From: Hyphomicrobiales bacterium
GTDB lineage: Bacteria > Pseudomonadota > Alphaproteobacteria > Rhizobiales > Methyloligellaceae
NCBI GenBank assembly: GCA_021775575.1
Contig: JAJFHO010000096.1
Coordinates: 1-39,974, forward strand
Length of the DNA: 39,974 nucleotides
Direction of reading: 5' to 3'
The notes under the pieces were generated by a model. It was not told the DNA's origin. It did no database searches and saw only the letters and a program-made list of their open reading frames with translations. A program made the position numbers and the translations under genes. Position 1 is the first letter of the stretch; every line of letters starts with the position of its first letter. Of the stretch, positions 1 to 8,144 are shown piece by piece.

Positions 1-738
1 AAGGCAAGTGAGGCGGGAGGCGAGCAAGCTGCGTTCGCGCGCGGCGAGGTTCAGTTCGGGCTTTACGGTGGCGGCAATGGCGTGTTCGACGCGGACATGA
101 TCCTGAAACAGCCGAACGGCACCGACATGACGCTGAAGGACGTCAAATGGCATGGCGAGCCCTTCAGAATGCCGCCCTATTATGGCGTGCGCGCAACATT
201 CTGGACCGAACAGGCGCCATCATTTGGAGTGATGATCGACTATATCCATGCCAAGGCGATCGCCGACAAGGCTGCGGTGGTCTCGCAGACCGGCATGCGC
301 GACGGCGAGACCGTACCGCCGCGCGAACCCCCCTCGGCCACCTTCCGGAAGCTGGAATATTCGCACGGGCTGAATTTTCTCACCCTCAACGCCGTCTACC
401 GCTTTCGTGGGTTGAGCGCGCGTTTCCTGCCCTATTTCGGCGCCGGGGCCGGCATCATGATCCCGCATACCGAGATCGCCCGGAAGGGGGCGAAGCGCGA
501 GGCCTGGACCTATCGCTATGAATATACCGGCCTCGGCCTTCAGGCGCTGGCCGGCGTCGAGTGGCGTCTCAAACCCTCGAGCCGCTTCCAGCCCTTCACC
601 GAGCTCAAACTCGGCTATGCCCGCAATCACACCGATCTGGTCGAAGGCGGCTGGGCGAGGAGCCGGCTGTTCGCTCATCAACTGGCCGTCGGCGTTTCGG
701 CCTATGCCCGCCCGCCGCTGCCGCTCCTGGCCCACTAG
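1..738 (+). CDS. Outer-membrane beta-barrel protein, lipid A oxidase (LpxQ)-like, 5' end missing
   Basis: The reading frame is open from the first base, so the start and signal peptide lie outside the window. The visible part is about 245 residues of alternating aromatic and polar strands typical of a small beta-barrel: FGLYGGGNG, PPYYGVRATFW, GVMIDYIHAKA, LNFLTLNAVYRF, LPYFGAGAGIMIPH and FTELKLGYARNHTDL. From memory, the PPYYGxRATxW, DxxHAK, LNxLTLN and PYxGAGxGxxxPH stretches match the rhizobial outer-membrane protein LpxQ, which oxidises the proximal glucosamine of lipid A. Many related barrels carry the family label without a proven activity, so the enzymatic role is only likely. The usual C-terminal aromatic residue is absent; the protein ends PLLAH. 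It converges on the membrane-protein gene, with 13 bases between the stops. It belongs to the ordinary chromosome side of the tRNA. Confidence 0.6.
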   Translation, partial: KASEAGGEQAAFARGEVQFGLYGGGNGVFDADMILKQPNGTDMTLKDVKWHGEPFRMPPYYGVRATFWTEQAPSFGVMIDYIHAKAIADKAAVVSQTGMRDGETVPPREPPSATFRKLEYSHGLNFLTLNAVYRFRGLSARFLPYFGAGAGIMIPHTEIARKGAKREAWTYRYEYTGLGLQALAGVEWRLKPSSRFQPFTELKLGYARNHTDLVEGGWARSRLFAHQLAVGVSAYARPPLPLLAH

Positions 739-751
739 GGCCGGCTCGCAT

Positions 752-1348
752 CTATTTTCCCGTTAGCGCCTTGCCGCGGGAGATCGCCCAGCACGCCAGC
801 TCGCCGCTGAAAAAGCCGATGACGGCGCCCAGAGCGACGTAGCCGTACGGATTGACCGAGGCAAGCGTGCCGGGGGGCAGGAACAGCGCCCGGGCGATCA
901 CATAAGCGATAATGGCGAGCACTGCCGCCTGGAGTGGCCTGAACAGATTCCAAAGAAGCGAGAACTCTTCCGTGCTCCGGCCGATGGCCGTCATCACCAC
1001 CGCGCGCAGCGATCGGAGCAGCGCGGCAAGGGCGGCGAAAATCCCGACCAGGCCGAACATGCCCTGATCCGGCGTCAGAAAGGTGTGCGTGCCGCCGAGA
1101 TTGACGCGGGTCACCGGCACGTTGCGGAAACGGCAGCTAATCTTGTGCGCCTTGCGCAACTTGACGAGCAGGGGCTCGCGCTCGGCAATCGGCATGGGTT
1201 CGAGCTTCTTGCACATTTCCGACTGCGCCCCGACCGAGGGCCAGATATCGATCACCGTATCGATCAGGAGAACGGACAGGATAAGAAAAATGACGCCGGA
1301 AATGGCGAGGACGGCGCGGTGGGGGGGCGTCGTCTCCTTGTTGGCCAT
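752..1348 (-). CDS. Small integral membrane protein of unknown function
   Basis: I do not recognise this 198-residue protein. Four hydrophobic stretches are likely membrane helices, at roughly residues 12-31, 97-115, 138-156 and 167-186. Between the first two lies a charged, extracytoplasmic-looking segment of about 60 residues with two cysteines (near 46 and 73). The segment before helix 3 is basic. The start is supported by a Shine-Dalgarno sequence (AAAGGAG) seven bases before the ATG at 1348. It stands alone, convergent with the barrel gene and divergent from the tRNA. The codon pattern and the good ribosome site suggest a real gene. No catalytic motif is visible. Confidence 0.6.
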   Translation of the reverse strand: MANKETTPPHRAVLAISGVIFLILSVLLIDTVIDIWPSVGAQSEMCKKLEPMPIAEREPLLVKLRKAHKISCRFRNVPVTRVNLGGTHTFLTPDQGMFGLVGIFAALAALLRSLRAVVMTAIGRSTEEFSLLWNLFRPLQAAVLAIIAYVIARALFLPPGTLASVNPYGYVALGAVIGFFSGELACWAISRGKALTGK

Positions 1349-1480
1349 GGGATCGCTCCTTTATGGTCGAATGGCGGCGGAACAGCGCCCCGATATGCAG
1401 GCACCGGCCAGCCAGAGTCAATCCCGCTGCTGCGATCGCCAGGGGCTCGGAAATATTGTGTTTCCGCAACGCTTCTGCGC

Positions 1481-1508
1481 TTCACATGCGCAACCAACAT
1501 GCTATACA
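1481..1508 (+). promoter_or_regulatory. Candidate sigma-70 promoter of tRNA-fMet
   Basis: TTCACA (1481-1486) and TATACA (1503-1508) are separated by 16 bases. They lie so that transcription would start about seven bases before the mature tRNA 5' end at 1522. The placement fits a tRNA promoter well. The call rests on resemblance to the consensus only. Confidence 0.45.
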
Positions 1509-1521
1509 ACGTCTCCGTTGA

Positions 1522-1598
<77 letters not shown>

Positions 1599-1630
1599 AC
1601 ATTCAAGAGAAAAAACAATAATTTAATAAT

Positions 1631-1653
1631 GAGGCGCGCAAGCGCCTCTTTTT
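1631..1653 (+). terminator. Rho-independent terminator of tRNA-fMet
   Basis: A perfect 7-bp stem, GAGGCGC (1631-1637) with GCGCCTC (1642-1648), is closed by a four-base GCAA loop and followed by five T residues (1649-1653). It lies 32 bases after the CCA end of the tRNA. Confidence 0.9.
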
Positions 1654-2082
1654 GTTTGTGGCTCGTGTCGCCACCATGTTGCCACGGCCAACAGACCCGT
1701 AAAGCAAATAATTGGAAATTTGGGAATGCCTACGTGTTCAGTAAGGCTGCTTTCGGCCAGTTTGCGGGCCATCAGTGCGCTAGACTGGCAGGATCGCAAA
1801 GTGCCAGTTCCGGAAGTTCGCAACCCCGCAAGATCAACAGCAATGTTGCACATCACAACGCTGATCTATCAACCTCCAAAGAACAGCAATAGGCGGAAAA
1901 GCAAATTCCTCGCTTGGCAAACAGCCGCCCTATGCGGTCTGATTGATTGAAAAGGACCGGGAACAATCCGACCGGCAGGCGCAATCTGTAGCTAAAATCG
2001 GCGTCAAATCTGTCCAGCTATCGGGGGGTAGCTCACTATTTTCACCTTTGAAACCCGCATAAGTTGGTTTACGCTCAACTCT
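1654..2082. other. Gene-free stretch between the tRNA terminator and the liv operon
   Basis: I see no convincing gene on either strand. The open frames here are under 90 codons, overlap each other, lack good ribosome sites and resemble no family I know. The base composition is less GC-rich than the flanking genes. Being directly downstream of a tRNA, it is a plausible scar of an integration event, but I see no integrase fragment and no repeated tRNA 3' end in the window. GTTGGTTT at 2063-2070 is repeated at 2083-2090, exactly 20 bases later, just before the liv operator. Confidence 0.5.
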
Positions 2083-2109
2083 GTTGGTTTTACTATTATT
2101 AGAACCAAT
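2083..2109. promoter_or_regulatory. Operator A (shared palindrome) upstream of livK
   Basis: The 20-base site at 2088-2107, TTTTACTATTATTAGAACCA, matches 17 of 20 positions of the shared consensus TTGTYCTAWTAWTAGRACAA. It contains the core CTATTATTAG that is identical in operator E. An outer inverted repeat, TTGGTT (2084-2089) with AACCAA (2103-2108), surrounds it. The centre is about 104 bases before the livK start. It is probably the binding site of the GntR/HutC regulator encoded at 11475-12230. Confidence 0.55.
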
Positions 2110-2201
2110 CTGGCCGAACGCAGCGTGCGTCCAAGCATGCAAATGCAGTGCGAGCCGGAACGAGCTCAAAGTGTAACCAGAGTGCAAAAAGGGAGGGAGC
2201 C

Positions 2202-3353
2202 ATGATGTCTAGCCTTAAAAGGTTTGCGTTGGCCGCATTGGCGCTGGGCGCCATGAATTGGTCGGCACATGCTCAAGACATGATCAATATCGGCGTAAGC
2301 CAGCCGCTCACGGGAGCCGTTGCCGCGTCGGGAAACTATGTCGTGCAAGGTGCAAAGATTGCCGAGAGCGACATCAATGCGTCGGGTGGTGTGCTCGGCA
2401 AAAAAATCAAACTGATCATTGAAGACAACAAAAGCAATCCGAAGGAAGCTGTCGCCACGGCCGAAAAGCTGATCGTCGGCGACAAAGTTCCGGTCATGAT
2501 GGGTGCCTGGAGCTCAACCTACACGCTTGCCGTTATGCCCAAACTCATGGAATACGGCGTGCCGATGGTTGTGGAAACGTCATCCTCCGGCAAGATCACA
2601 ACATCCGGCAATCCGTGGATATTCCGCATCAGCCCGACCTCGGAAATGGAGGCCAAATCGTTCGGCACCAAGGTCGGACAGTTCGGTATCAAGAAAGCTG
2701 ACTTCCTGGTCGTGAACAATGACTGGGGACGTGGCGCGTCCAAGGAATTCGTCAAGATGCTCAAATCGAAGGGCATTGCGGTGGGTGTCGTCGAAACAAT
2801 GGATGCCAAGGCAACAGACTTGAGTGCACAGATCGCAAAGGTCAAAGCATCCGGTGGCGATACGCTTTTCGTCACCTCGGGCGTCGAGCAGATTACGCTG
2901 ATTCTGAAACAGTCTAAGGAGCAACAGCTCAAGCACAAGATCATTACGACGGGCGGATCGTCCTCTCCGGATCAATTGATCGCTCAGGCGGGCGCTGCTG
3001 CGAATGGCAGCAATCATCTGCTGTTCTTCGCGCCCTGGTTCCCGGAGACTGCGCCTAATCCGGGCGTTGCGACCAAGTTCGTGAACGAATGGAAGAAGCG
3101 CGGGCATAATTTTGCCGGCCTCACCGAAGGCTTTCGCGGTTATGACGGTATTCAGACCATTGTCGCCGGCATCAAGGCCGCCGGTAAAGCCGATCCCAAG
3201 GCCATCCAGAAGGCTCTCTGGGGCGTCATGGTCAAAGGCGTGAATGGCAATATTGCGTTCATCAAGCAGGGACCGGCGGGCAAGGAAAGCGGCCAGAACG
3301 TCCCGAACGTCTATATCGTCACAATCAAGGACGGCAAGGTCTCAAAACGGTAG
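2202..3353 (+). CDS. livK: ABC transporter periplasmic binding protein, LivK type
   Basis: This is a 383-residue substrate-binding protein of the branched-chain amino-acid (HAAT) importer family. It starts with a Sec signal peptide: a basic start, the hydrophobic stretch FALAALALGA, and likely cleavage after AHA at about residue 24. The mature protein opens MINIGVSQPLTGAVAASG, the typical first strand and ligand loop, followed by LIVEDNKSNP-like and GAWSSTYTLAV segments that line the cleft. The ATG at 2202 (or 2205) follows a strong GGGAGGGAG ribosome site. It is first in a five-gene importer operon and is followed by a hairpin that may favour its expression over the membrane genes. Family members carry amino acids, amides, urea, aromatic acids or N-heterocycles. 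The ligand here is unknown but should be the inducer or substrate of the surrounding pathway. Confidence 0.93.
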   Translation: MMSSLKRFALAALALGAMNWSAHAQDMINIGVSQPLTGAVAASGNYVVQGAKIAESDINASGGVLGKKIKLIIEDNKSNPKEAVATAEKLIVGDKVPVMMGAWSSTYTLAVMPKLMEYGVPMVVETSSSGKITTSGNPWIFRISPTSEMEAKSFGTKVGQFGIKKADFLVVNNDWGRGASKEFVKMLKSKGIAVGVVETMDAKATDLSAQIAKVKASGGDTLFVTSGVEQITLILKQSKEQQLKHKIITTGGSSSPDQLIAQAGAAANGSNHLLFFAPWFPETAPNPGVATKFVNEWKKRGHNFAGLTEGFRGYDGIQTIVAGIKAAGKADPKAIQKALWGVMVKGVNGNIAFIKQGPAGKESGQNVPNVYIVTIKDGKVSKR

Positions 3354-3371
3354 AGTTTGATGCCGACATAT

Positions 3372-3408
3372 TGGTGCGCGGCGACTGCTGGTTGCCGTGC
3401 ACCATTTT
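3372..3408 (+). terminator. Intercistronic hairpin between livK and livH, attenuator-like
   Basis: GGTGCGCGGC (3373-3382) pairs with GCCGTGCACC (3394-3403), including one G-T wobble; the stem extends by T3372-A3404. The loop has 11 bases and TTTT follows at 3405-3408. It lies 18 bases after the livK stop and well before the livH start. A short T tract suggests partial termination or a 3' RNA stabiliser, which would give excess binding protein over permease. Confidence 0.6.
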
Positions 3409-3472
3409 CCGCATATTCTGACTGGACTAGTGGGACGGGAATCGCTCTTCATTTCCGCCGTGGGGCACCGAC

Positions 3473-4345
3473 ATGGACCAATTTCTGCAGCATATCTTGA
3501 ATGCGCTGATACTCGGCGGCACCTATGCTCTGCTCGGCATCGGACTGACGCTGATATTCGGCATCATGCGTGTTGTGAATTTCACTCATGGCGAGCTCTA
3601 CACGTTCGGCGCCTACATGATGTTCATGTTCGTCATGCCTCTGCAGCTGAATTTCTTTCTGGCACTCATTCTGGCGGTCTTGCTTGGAGTCGTGCTCGGC
3701 GCGATGATTGAATTCATCCTGCTGAAGCCCCTTCGCGGTGCTGATATCGACACAACGATGCTGATCATGATCGGCGCCTGGATTACGATGCAGAATATGG
3801 AGCAGTTCGCGTGGAGCGGCATCGCCAAGTCTATCGATAATCCATTCCCGGTCGATCCGCTTGTCATCGGTACAATTTCCGTGAGTTGGAACCGCATCTT
3901 TATGTTTGCGGTCGCCAGCGCGCTGATTGCAGGAACATATGCGCTGATCCGGTGGACGAAACTTGGCAAGGCAATGCGAGCAACATTCCAGGACCCCGAG
4001 ACGGCCGCGCTGATGGGTGTCCGGATCAATTCGGTGTACATCGCGACATTTGCGCTGGGGTCGGGTCTGGCGGCTGCGGCTGGCGCCCTGTTGGGCCCCA
4101 TCATTGTTGTGTATCCGACAATGGGCGATCTGGCGGCGCTCAAGGCATTTGCCATCGTTATTCTCGGCGGCCTCGGTAGCGTCGCCGGCGCGACAATTGG
4201 CGGATTCATTCTGGCAATGATGGAAGAGCTCGGAGCGGGCTACATTTCATCGGGCTATCGCGACGCCATGGGATTCTTGCTCATCATCATCATCCTTCTG
4301 TTCCGCCCGACAGGCCTTTTCGCGCAGAAGGAGCGGGTAGGGTGA
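3473..4345 (+). CDS. livH: Branched-chain-type ABC transporter permease, LivH family
   Basis: This 290-residue inner-membrane permease has about eight hydrophobic helices. The family signature is clear near the N-terminus (ILGGTYALLGIGLTLIFGIM, then VVNFTHGELYTFGAYM). The coupling region EAALMGVRINSVYIATFALGSGLAAAAGALLGP and the late glycine-rich AIVILGGLGSVAGATIGG are also clear. The length is standard. It would form the heterodimeric channel with LivM. Its last bases overlap the GTG start of livM (GTGA), so the two are probably translationally coupled. Confidence 0.94.
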   Translation: MDQFLQHILNALILGGTYALLGIGLTLIFGIMRVVNFTHGELYTFGAYMMFMFVMPLQLNFFLALILAVLLGVVLGAMIEFILLKPLRGADIDTTMLIMIGAWITMQNMEQFAWSGIAKSIDNPFPVDPLVIGTISVSWNRIFMFAVASALIAGTYALIRWTKLGKAMRATFQDPETAALMGVRINSVYIATFALGSGLAAAAGALLGPIIVVYPTMGDLAALKAFAIVILGGLGSVAGATIGGFILAMMEELGAGYISSGYRDAMGFLLIIIILLFRPTGLFAQKERVG

Positions 4346-5379
4346 ATCGGTTCCTCGAAGTCAGCGTCGTACTGTTTTTGGCCTCCATACCTTTCTGGCT
4401 CGGTAATCTCTATTACCTGCATATCCTCATCACGACGGGCATCTTCATTATCGCGGCGATGAGCCTGAACCTGCTGCTTGGCTACACCGGACAACTCAGC
4501 CTTGGCCATGTCGCTTTTTTTGGCATAGGTTCATACACAAGTGCCTTGGTATCGCTCGGTTTTGATCTGGAACTCACCGAGAGCTACACCTTTGTCTTTG
4601 AGCCGAAGCCCGTCTGGTTCGCTTTCCTGTGCGGTATCGTTCTGGCAGCCATAAGCGGCTGGCTCATTGGCAGAATATCTTTCAAGGTCCGCGGTGCCTA
4701 TTTCGTCATCGTTTCAATCAGTTTTGCCGAGGTTGTGCGCCTCGTCTCGCTCAACTGGATCGATCTCACCGAAGGCCCGATGGCCCTCAACAATATTCAG
4801 CCCTTCACCTTCGCCATTCCCGGCCTGTGGGAACTCACCTTCTTCAAAAAAGAACCCAACTACTGGCTGGTGCTCGGGTTATGCGTTGTATGTTTTGTCA
4901 TCATACGCCGGCTCGTGCAGTCACGTGCGGGCCGCGCCATGATCGCGCTGCGCGAGAATGAACCTCTGGCGACGTCCATTGGTGTAGACGTCACCAAATA
5001 TCTGGTGCTCGCAACAATCCTCTCGGCTGGGATGGCGGGAGCCGCCGGCGGGCTCTACACTCACTATGTGCGCATCGTCGACCCTGACATATTCCTGTTT
5101 ATCTACACTGTCACCATGGTGATCATGGTAGTTACGGGCGGCAAGGGAACGCTTGCCGGTCCTGTCGTGGGCGGCTTGATTTTCGGCATCCTGCCCGAAG
5201 TATTGCGGGCTTTTGCCTCGCCGGAAGTCCAGTGGATTATCTACGGCATTTTGATGATTCTCATCGTCTATTTCCTGCCTGAGGGGATCGTCCCGGCCGT
5301 GACCCAATGGTGGCAAAGGCGCGCGCGCGGCCCGGAGGGTTCAATGTCGCAAGGTTCCGCGCCAGGGGCTGCGAGCTGA
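4342..5379 (+). CDS. livM: Branched-chain-type ABC transporter permease, LivM family
   Basis: This 345-residue inner-membrane permease is the partner of LivH. It has many hydrophobic helices, the LivM-type LLLGYTGQLSLGHVAFFGIGSYTSA segment near residues 48-72, the coupling stretch ALRENEPLATSIGVDVTKYLV, and VTGGKGTLAGPVVGG near the C-terminus. The start is GTG at 4342, overlapping the livH stop. The C-terminal tail after about residue 320 is basic and then glycine/alanine-rich. The stop overlaps the ATG of livG in a TGATG arrangement. Confidence 0.94.
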   Translation: MNRFLEVSVVLFLASIPFWLGNLYYLHILITTGIFIIAAMSLNLLLGYTGQLSLGHVAFFGIGSYTSALVSLGFDLELTESYTFVFEPKPVWFAFLCGIVLAAISGWLIGRISFKVRGAYFVIVSISFAEVVRLVSLNWIDLTEGPMALNNIQPFTFAIPGLWELTFFKKEPNYWLVLGLCVVCFVIIRRLVQSRAGRAMIALRENEPLATSIGVDVTKYLVLATILSAGMAGAAGGLYTHYVRIVDPDIFLFIYTVTMVIMVVTGGKGTLAGPVVGGLIFGILPEVLRAFASPEVQWIIYGILMILIVYFLPEGIVPAVTQWWQRRARGPEGSMSQGSAPGAAS

Positions 5380-6227
5380 TGCCGGCAAAAACTATCCAGC
5401 AGGAGGCGCTGACAGTCGATTCGCTCGAGGTGCATTTTGGCGGCTTACTCGCAATCAATTCCATGACGTTCGATGTCCGCGCGGGAGAGGTACTCGGCCT
5501 GATCGGCCCCAATGGTGCCGGCAAGACCACGGCGTTCAACGCCATTACCGGTTATATCCGTCCATCGAGTGGCCACATTGCCTATCGCGGTGCAAGTCTC
5601 GCAGGCCTCAGCCCGAACGAAGTTGCCGATCTCGGCGTGGTGAGAACATTTCAGAAAACCAGCGTATTCGGGGGCCAGAGCGCATTTGACAATGTTCTGA
5701 TGGGCCTGCACCGCCGGCAAACCCGCAAAGCACTGCATATCATATTCGGGTTGCCAAGCGTGGCGGCGGAAGAGCGCGAGATGCGCGACACCGCGCGAGA
5801 AGTGCTCGATTTTGTCGGCCTCGGGCCACGCGCGGACGAACTCGGAAGCGCGTTGCCCTATGGCGAGCAGAGATTGCTCGAAGTTGCCGTGGCGCTCGCC
5901 GCTCGCCCGAGCCTGCTGCTGCTCGATGAGCCGGTGTCCGGCATGAATCCTTCCGAGACTGCGAGCTTCATGCAGATAATGGGCGAAATTCGCAAACTCG
6001 GCATCACCGTGCTTTTGGTCGAACACGATATGAAAATGGTGATGGGTGTCTCCGACCGTGTCGTTGTCCTTAACAACGGTTCGATTATCGCTGACGGTTC
6101 GCCTGGGGAAATCCAGAAGAATCCTGACGTCATCCGCGCCTATCTCGGCGAGCGGTACAAAAAGAAGGCCCAAATGCGCTCGACGGCCCGAGTTGGCGCA
6201 AAGGGAAAGAAGCGTGCTCAAGGTTGA
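5379..6227 (+). CDS. livG: Branched-chain-type ABC transporter ATPase, LivG family
   Basis: This 282-residue cytoplasmic ATPase has Walker A GPNGAGKTT at residues 43-51, the Q-loop region VVRTFQKTSVFGGQS, an ABC signature in the LivG form (LPYGEQRLLEVAVAL), Walker B LLLLDEPVSGMN and the switch histidine in LLVEHDMKMVM. The signature has P instead of the more usual S. The ATG at 5379 overlaps the livM stop; an upstream in-frame ATG at 5307 would add a non-conserved extension inside livM and was not chosen. A basic C-terminal tail after residue 262 overlaps the start of livF. Confidence 0.93.
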   Translation: MPAKTIQQEALTVDSLEVHFGGLLAINSMTFDVRAGEVLGLIGPNGAGKTTAFNAITGYIRPSSGHIAYRGASLAGLSPNEVADLGVVRTFQKTSVFGGQSAFDNVLMGLHRRQTRKALHIIFGLPSVAAEEREMRDTAREVLDFVGLGPRADELGSALPYGEQRLLEVAVALAARPSLLLLDEPVSGMNPSETASFMQIMGEIRKLGITVLLVEHDMKMVMGVSDRVVVLNNGSIIADGSPGEIQKNPDVIRAYLGERYKKKAQMRSTARVGAKGKKRAQG

Positions 6228-6918
6228 AGGGCTCACATGCGCTTACGGCAAGGTAACGGCGGTCCGTGACCTGTCCATGGAAGTGCGCGAGGGTGAATTG
6301 GTGACGCTCATCGGAGCCAACGGCGCTGGCAAAACCTCAACGCTGAAAGCGATCTCTGGCGTATTGGCGCCTGCCGAGGGCCGGATCGAATTCGACGGCG
6401 ATGACATTACCGGTGCGTCCGCAAGAGCTGTTCTCCAAAAAGGCATCGCGCACTGCCCCGAAGGGCGGCGCATCTTCCCCTATATGACTGTGCGGGAAAA
6501 TCTGGAATTGGGTTGTTTTCTGCGCAGCGACCGCGACGGCATCTCGGAAGACATGCAGCACATTTTTGACCGTTTTCCCATCCTCCAAGAACGGTCCTCC
6601 CAGGCGGCGGGGACCTTGTCTGGCGGCGAGCAGCAAATGTTGGCCATCAGCCGCGCATTAATGTCGCGGCCGCGTCTCATCCTGTTCGATGAGCCTTCGC
6701 TCGGTCTGGCACCCAACCTGGTGGAACGCACATTCGAGATTATCGAACAAATCCGCGCCGATGGCGTTACGGTCGTAATGGTTGAGCAGAACGCGCTCGC
6801 GGCACTTGAGCTGTGTGACCATTCTTATGTTCTGGAGTCGGGAGAAGTTACGCTTTCCGGCTCGGGCAGCCAGCTTCTTAAAAACAAGAAAGTTCAGAAG
6901 GCTTATCTCGGGGGCTAG
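6214..6918 (+). CDS. livF: Branched-chain-type ABC transporter ATPase, LivF family
   Basis: This 234-residue second ATPase of the importer has Walker A GANGAGKTS at residues 34-42, HCPEGRRIFPYMTVRENLELG, the signature LSGGEQQMLAISRALM, Walker B LILFDEPSLGLAP and VMVEQNALAALE. I chose the GTG at 6214 (protein begins VLKVEGLTCAYGKV) because it starts exactly at the conserved first strand and has AAGGGA seven to eight bases upstream. It overlaps livG by 14 bases. The stop TAG lies in a CTAG that also supplies the stop of the convergent Mo-hydroxylase gene. Confidence 0.92.
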   Translation: MLKVEGLTCAYGKVTAVRDLSMEVREGELVTLIGANGAGKTSTLKAISGVLAPAEGRIEFDGDDITGASARAVLQKGIAHCPEGRRIFPYMTVRENLELGCFLRSDRDGISEDMQHIFDRFPILQERSSQAAGTLSGGEQQMLAISRALMSRPRLILFDEPSLGLAPNLVERTFEIIEQIRADGVTVVMVEQNALAALELCDHSYVLESGEVTLSGSGSQLLKNKKVQKAYLGG

Positions 6919-8144
6919 TTTTCTTTGCGGCCAAGAAGCATGCCGAACAGCGACTTGATCCGGTCCCACAGAACCTTAAAGACCAGCGAACCGGCATCGA
7001 GCGCGGCGGGCTGTGCTTCAGTCTCCCGGCCCGAGAGGCGTGCTTCAAGATTCTGCGCGAAGGCTCCCGCAAGCCGTCCGACGAGGTCGCGGACGATGGC
7101 GCCCCGGCTGAACTGTGCCAGTGGTCCGGCCAGCGAATAGGCGATGGATACGGCGATTTGCGTCGCCGCACCGCCATCGACCTCTGCAAGCTGATATTCA
7201 ACCCGCCCGCTCGCGAGAGAGGCGCTGCGCGTATCGCGCCCCTTGCCCTCAATAAGGCCGCGCCAATCATCCTCATGACGGGTGACATCGGCTTCGCCTG
7301 CAAGATCGGCGCTGATCGGGCCGATCTTCACCAGCATTCGCCCATCGACGTGACCATTCTCCGGTGGGCCGTCGAGCGTCACACCGGGCATGCAGGTGGC
7401 AACTTTTTCTATTTCACTCATGAATTTCCAGACAGAGTCGCGAGGATGGTTGACTGTGATTGTCTGGGTCAGCTTGGTGAATTTGCCGTCCTGGCTGATC
7501 TCGCCTGTCTGCACATTTACGTCAGGTTTAGCGGCGAGCGTGGGGGCTTCCGCCCGAGCCTTAGTTGTGGTCGGTCTGGCCGGCCGGGCGGTTACCGGTT
7601 CTTCTGAAGCAAGGCTGTCAGGAGCATCGGGACCTGGCGCTGGTCCAAGCGTGCGGGCGCCGGATTGCTGATCGTCCTTTTCGGTATGGTCACGCGCGAC
7701 TTTCGCGATGGCGCTTACGATGCCCATATAGCCCGTGCAGCGGCACAGATTGCCGCTCATGCCAATGCGGATCGACTGCTCATCTTTCGCTTCACCTCGG
7801 CGAATGAGATCGCGGGCCGCGACGAGCATACCTGGCGTGCAGTAGCCGCATTGCAGCGCGTGCTCTTCAGAAAAAGCCTGCCGCAGCTTCACCATCAACG
7901 GGTCGTTATCGAAATTCTCGATCGTGCGCACTTCTGTGCCATCGCACGCCACCGCGTAAGTGATGCACGACCGAGCGATCTCTCCATCGACCACCACTGT
8001 GCAGGCGCCGCATATCCCATGCTCGCAACCGACATGAGTCCCAGTGAGCAGCAACTCTTCACGCAGGAAGTCGGCCAGGTTCGTACGCGGTGTCACTTCC
8101 CGCTTCACCTTCTTGCCGTTGACTGTCAGAGCAACGCGGGTCAT
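6915..8144 (-). CDS. Molybdenum hydroxylase iron-sulfur subunit fused to a CoxG-type domain
   Basis: This 409-residue protein has two parts. Residues 1-155 are a complete CoxS-type small subunit of the xanthine dehydrogenase/CO dehydrogenase family: the plant-type [2Fe-2S] cysteines C40, C45, C48 and C60, then the second cluster cysteines C99, C102, C134 and C136 in CGYCTPGM and CRCTGY. A proline/alanine-rich linker (about 156-220) follows. Residues about 222-375 form an SRPBCC domain like CoxG (VWKFMSEIEKVATCMPG, a later GEADV, and a glycine/alanine-rich end). The tail FKVLWDRIKSLFGMLLG could anchor it to the membrane; CoxG is known to recruit CO dehydrogenase to the membrane. The subunit should pass electrons from the Mo centre to FAD, and the fused domain may dock the enzyme at the membrane. 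It overlaps the FAD-subunit gene by ATGA. CoxS and CoxG are usually separate genes. Confidence 0.9.
   Translation of the reverse strand: MTRVALTVNGKKVKREVTPRTNLADFLREELLLTGTHVGCEHGICGACTVVVDGEIARSCITYAVACDGTEVRTIENFDNDPLMVKLRQAFSEEHALQCGYCTPGMLVAARDLIRRGEAKDEQSIRIGMSGNLCRCTGYMGIVSAIAKVARDHTEKDDQQSGARTLGPAPGPDAPDSLASEEPVTARPARPTTTKARAEAPTLAAKPDVNVQTGEISQDGKFTKLTQTITVNHPRDSVWKFMSEIEKVATCMPGVTLDGPPENGHVDGRMLVKIGPISADLAGEADVTRHEDDWRGLIEGKGRDTRSASLASGRVEYQLAEVDGGAATQIAVSIAYSLAGPLAQFSRGAIVRDLVGRLAGAFAQNLEARLSGRETEAQPAALDAGSLVFKVLWDRIKSLFGMLLGRKEN

Noticed and set aside
1623-1950. Short frames after the tRNA as integrase or excisionase remnants
   Set aside because: They are under 90 codons, overlap on both strands and show no recombinase motif.
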